A stretch of DNA of 64,000 bases from Pseudomonas fluvialis (GTDB taxonomy: Bacteria; Pseudomonadota; Gammaproteobacteria; Pseudomonadales; Pseudomonadaceae), in the NCBI RefSeq assembly GCF_002234375.1, contig NZ_NMQV01000004.1, positions 120,658 to 184,657 of the forward strand, written 5' to 3'. Shown here piece after piece: positions 62,015-64,000 of this stretch. How positions within the stretch are numbered: position 1 is the stretch's first letter; each line of letters opens with the position of its first letter. Below the pieces are notes generated by a model, which made no database searches, had not been told where the DNA came from, and saw nothing but the letters and a program-made list of their open reading frames with translations. Position numbers and translations under genes: made by a program.

Positions 62015-63949
62015 GTGATCAGTCTGTTTTCCCTGTTGCGCAGCCGTCTGCTGTTGCCGGTGCTGGTCACGCTGCTGCTGGCTCTGCTGGCGCAACTGTT
62101 GGTGGCCTTGTTGCTGGCGCGGGTGACCGTGGGGGCGCTGGAGAAACAGTTGGCGCAACGCTTGCAGCAGGACAGTGCAGCACTGTCGTCAGCTCTGGAA
62201 CAGGCCAGTGGCGAGGTGCAGACAGGCCTGCAGGCACTGGCCGGCAAGACACAGGGGCGTCTGGCGGAAGGGCTGTCAACCCGGCTGGGCGCAGAACAGC
62301 AGCAGCTTCGGCTGCTTCTGGAAGGGGGCTTGCAGCAGTCGGCGGACGATATCGCGCAGTTGCTGGCGGCAGTGGCTCCCAAGGCGATCTGGGATAACGA
62401 TGTGCCGGCGCTGACCGAGCTAGTACGCATGGCCCAGCGCAATTCGGCCGTAGTTTTCGTGGTCTACCTGGATGCACAGGGGCAGCGTCTGACGCGTCAT
62501 TTGAATCGCCAGGACTATCGGGTGCAGACCCTGCTGGACAAGGGCGAGGGGCGCTCGCCCTTGGACAAGGTGTTGCAGGCGGCGGCCCAGGATAAATCCA
62601 TCTACCTCGCTCAGGCCGAGATCAGTCCGTTGGGGACGGTGATTGGCAAGGTGTTGGTTGGGGTGTCCACGGCCAATGTGGATGACTCGCTGGAAGCGCT
62701 TGACCAGCGCTTTGCCAGCCTGATCGAGGGCAGTGGTGAGCTGGTCAGCAGTGGGTTGAGTGGCGCCGCTGCGGACAGTGCGGCGACCCTGGCAGCACGC
62801 CTGCAGGCCGCGCGCGATACGGCGGTGAATATGACCGAGGGCAGTCGCCAGACCGTACAGGAGGCGGCTGCAGCGCTACGCTGGCGGGTGGCGGCAGGGC
62901 TGTTACTGGTGGGCGGGCTGCTGTTGTTCAGTGTCTTGATCGTGCTGGGCTGGCGGGTGGTCAGCAAGCTGCGCCTGTTGATTGCTGCGCTGGATGACTT
63001 GGCGGCTGGCGAGGGGGATCTGACGCGGCGGATTGCTCTGCAGGGGCAGGATGAAGTGGGCGAAATGGCCGCGGCGGTCAATCGTTTCGTGGCCAAGCTG
63101 CAGCCAATCGTGCGCGAAGCGGGCGAGGTGGCGGGGCGAACGGCCAGCGAGATCATCGACCTGGGGCAGCGCTCGGCGGTGGCCGAGGCGGCAACCCGGC
63201 GTCAGAGTGAGGAGGTGGCGGCCAGTCGCCAGGCGCTGGCTGGGGTGGGCGAAGAGGCGGCGCTGCAAAGTCAGTTGATGGGCGACGCGCAGCAGCAGGT
63301 CGGGGCGATTCGCCAGTTGGCGCACGAGAATGCCCAGATTGCCCAGCGTGTCGGGGCTCTGATCGAGGCGCTGGTAACACGCGTCGAGCAGGGGGCTGTG
63401 GTCATTGAGCGCTTGGCGCGGCAGAGCGAGCAGATCGAGACGGTGCTGCACGTCATTCATGGCATTGCCGAGCAGACCAATCTGCTAGCGCTTAATGCGG
63501 CGATCGAAGCGGCTCGGGCAGGGGAAAGTGGGCGTGGTTTTGCGGTAGTGGCGGACGAGGTGCGTGCGCTGGCGAGCAAGACGCAGCAATCTACCGGCGA
63601 TATTCAGCAGCATATCGTCAGCTTGCAGCAGGGTGCGCGGGATGCGGTGGCGGCTATTGGCGAGGCCGGCGCGCAGGGAGAACAGGGTGTACAGGCGTTG
63701 CGCGACAGCGAGCGTCTGCAGCAGTCCATTCAGCGTGCAGTCGATGAGGTGCATGGCGCGATCGAGGCCGCAGCCAGTGCGGCCCGGCAGCAGGGCGAGG
63801 GTGTGCTGGCGGTGGGTGGCCGTGTTGAGGTGATTCATCAGGAGGCGCAGCGAGCGGCTGAAGCCGTTGCCCAGGCCGCGGCCAGTGGGCGCATGCTCGC
63901 CGAGCTGGCCAGGCAGCTGCAAGGCAGTCTTGGCCAATTCAAGGCATGA
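62015..63949 (+). CDS. Methyl-accepting chemotaxis protein
   Basis: 644 residues from a GTG at 62015 preceded by GAGGAGGT. TM1 at about 9-33; a periplasmic domain of about 260 residues that is Ala/Gln/Leu-rich at both ends with a central [16 protein letters not shown] segment, not matched to a named sensor family here; TM2 at about 293-315; HAMP; then the MA signalling domain with the conserved hairpin [20 protein letters not shown]. It has no C-terminal CheR/CheB pentapeptide. The ligand is unknown. Sigma-28-type expression is likely. Confidence 0.9.
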   Translation: MISLFSLLRSRLLLPVLVTLLLALLAQLLVALLLARVTVGALEKQLAQRLQQDSAALSSALEQASGEVQTGLQALAGKTQGRLAEGLSTRLGAEQQQLRLLLEGGLQQSADDIAQLLAAVAPKAIWDNDVPALTELVRMAQRNSAVVFVVYLDAQGQRLTRHLNRQDYRVQTLLDKGEGRSPLDKVLQAAAQDKSIYLAQAEISPLGTVIGKVLVGVSTANVDDSLEALDQRFASLIEGSGELVSSGLSGAAADSAATLAARLQAARDTAVNMTEGSRQTVQEAAAALRWRVAAGLLLVGGLLLFSVLIVLGWRVVSKLRLLIAALDDLAAGEGDLTRRIALQGQDEVGEMAAAVNRFVAKLQPIVREAGEVAGRTASEIIDLGQRSAVAEAATRRQSEEVAASRQALAGVGEEAALQSQLMGDAQQQVGAIRQLAHENAQIAQRVGALIEALVTRVEQGAVVIERLARQSEQIETVLHVIHGIAEQTNLLALNAAIEAARAGESGRGFAVVADEVRALASKTQQSTGDIQQHIVSLQQGARDAVAAIGEAGAQGEQGVQALRDSERLQQSIQRAVDEVHGAIEAAASAARQQGEGVLAVGGRVEVIHQEAQRAAEAVAQAAASGRMLAELARQLQGSLGQFKA

Positions 63950-63962
63950 GCATGCAGGCAAT

Positions 63963-63981
63963 AAAAAACCCGCCAGAGGCG
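63963..63981 (-). terminator. Terminator-like element at right edge, minus strand
   Basis: Read on the minus strand, CGCC-TCT-GGCG then GGTTTTTT. It may end a minus-strand gene lying beyond the window, or serve the chemoreceptor gene in neither direction. The stem is short. Confidence 0.4.
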
Positions 63982-64000
63982 TAATGCTGTTCACTTAAGC

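Overview
The window is 64 kb of a GC-rich gammaproteobacterial chromosome. Gene content and order point to Pseudomonas sensu lato: pilNOPQ-aroK-aroB-damX-like-gltB-gltD, the fimX/psd/rhdA/motAB/rsgA/orn/queG block, and nnr-tsaE-amiB-mutL-miaA-hfq-hflX-hflK-hflC-hisZ-purA are arranged as I remember them from P. aeruginosa and relatives. FimX and the 271-residue RhdA with its CQTHRRSG active-site loop support this. The species cannot be named from the sequence alone. No rRNA, tRNA or CRISPR was seen. I recognised one degraded mobile element.

Layout. (1) 1-12.98 kb, plus strand: the 3' end of pilN, then pilO, pilP, pilQ (type IV pilus alignment subcomplex and secretin), aroK and aroB (shikimate pathway), a membrane-anchored AAA/SPOR protein, and gltB-gltD (glutamate synthase), closed by a strong intrinsic terminator. 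Upstream of gltB are two NtrC-like boxes 21 bp apart and a structured leader. (2) 13-20.7 kb: hemE and an orphan ParA-type ATPase on the plus strand, facing a minus-strand series: a 4-TM protein with a Usp protein, a thioesterase, trxC, metY and an SLC13-type transporter. The trxC ribosome-binding site lies inside a 10-bp perfect stem. (3) 20.7-25.0 kb: an accessory-looking block with a DUF3313 lipoprotein, an IS3-family transposase remnant, a DUF1254/DUF1214 protein, a small gene that looks frameshifted, and a FadL-type porin. (4) 25-34.7 kb, minus strand: selO, a large MscK/MscM-type channel, a CPA1 antiporter, an acyl-CoA dehydrogenase and a nitronate monooxygenase-like protein. (5) 34.9-43.2 kb: rlmJ on the plus strand meets fimX, a fimX-linked PilZ-like gene, psd, rhdA and an HDOD protein on the minus strand. 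(6) 43.2-64 kb: motAB behind a sigma-28-type promoter, rsgA, a membrane-anchored methyltransferase, orn, queG, then the long plus-strand cell-wall, repair and RNA cluster from nnr to hflC, DUF2065-hisZ-purA, and a chemoreceptor gene with its own sigma-28-like promoter.

Themes. Much of the window serves motility (PilNOPQ, FimX and its neighbour, MotAB, a chemoreceptor), nitrogen and amino-acid metabolism (GltBD, MetY, AroKB), envelope and cell division (SPOR protein, AmiB, HflKC, Psd, MscK-type channel), and RNA or translation (RlmJ, RsgA, Orn, QueG, TsaE, MiaA, Hfq, HflX). Most genes are ordinary core genes. The points most worth a second look are the occluded trxC ribosome-binding site, the regulatory architecture ahead of gltB, the paired sigma-28-like promoters, and the 4.3-kb accessory block with its IS remnant and broken small gene. 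I did not find a convincing entirely new system.
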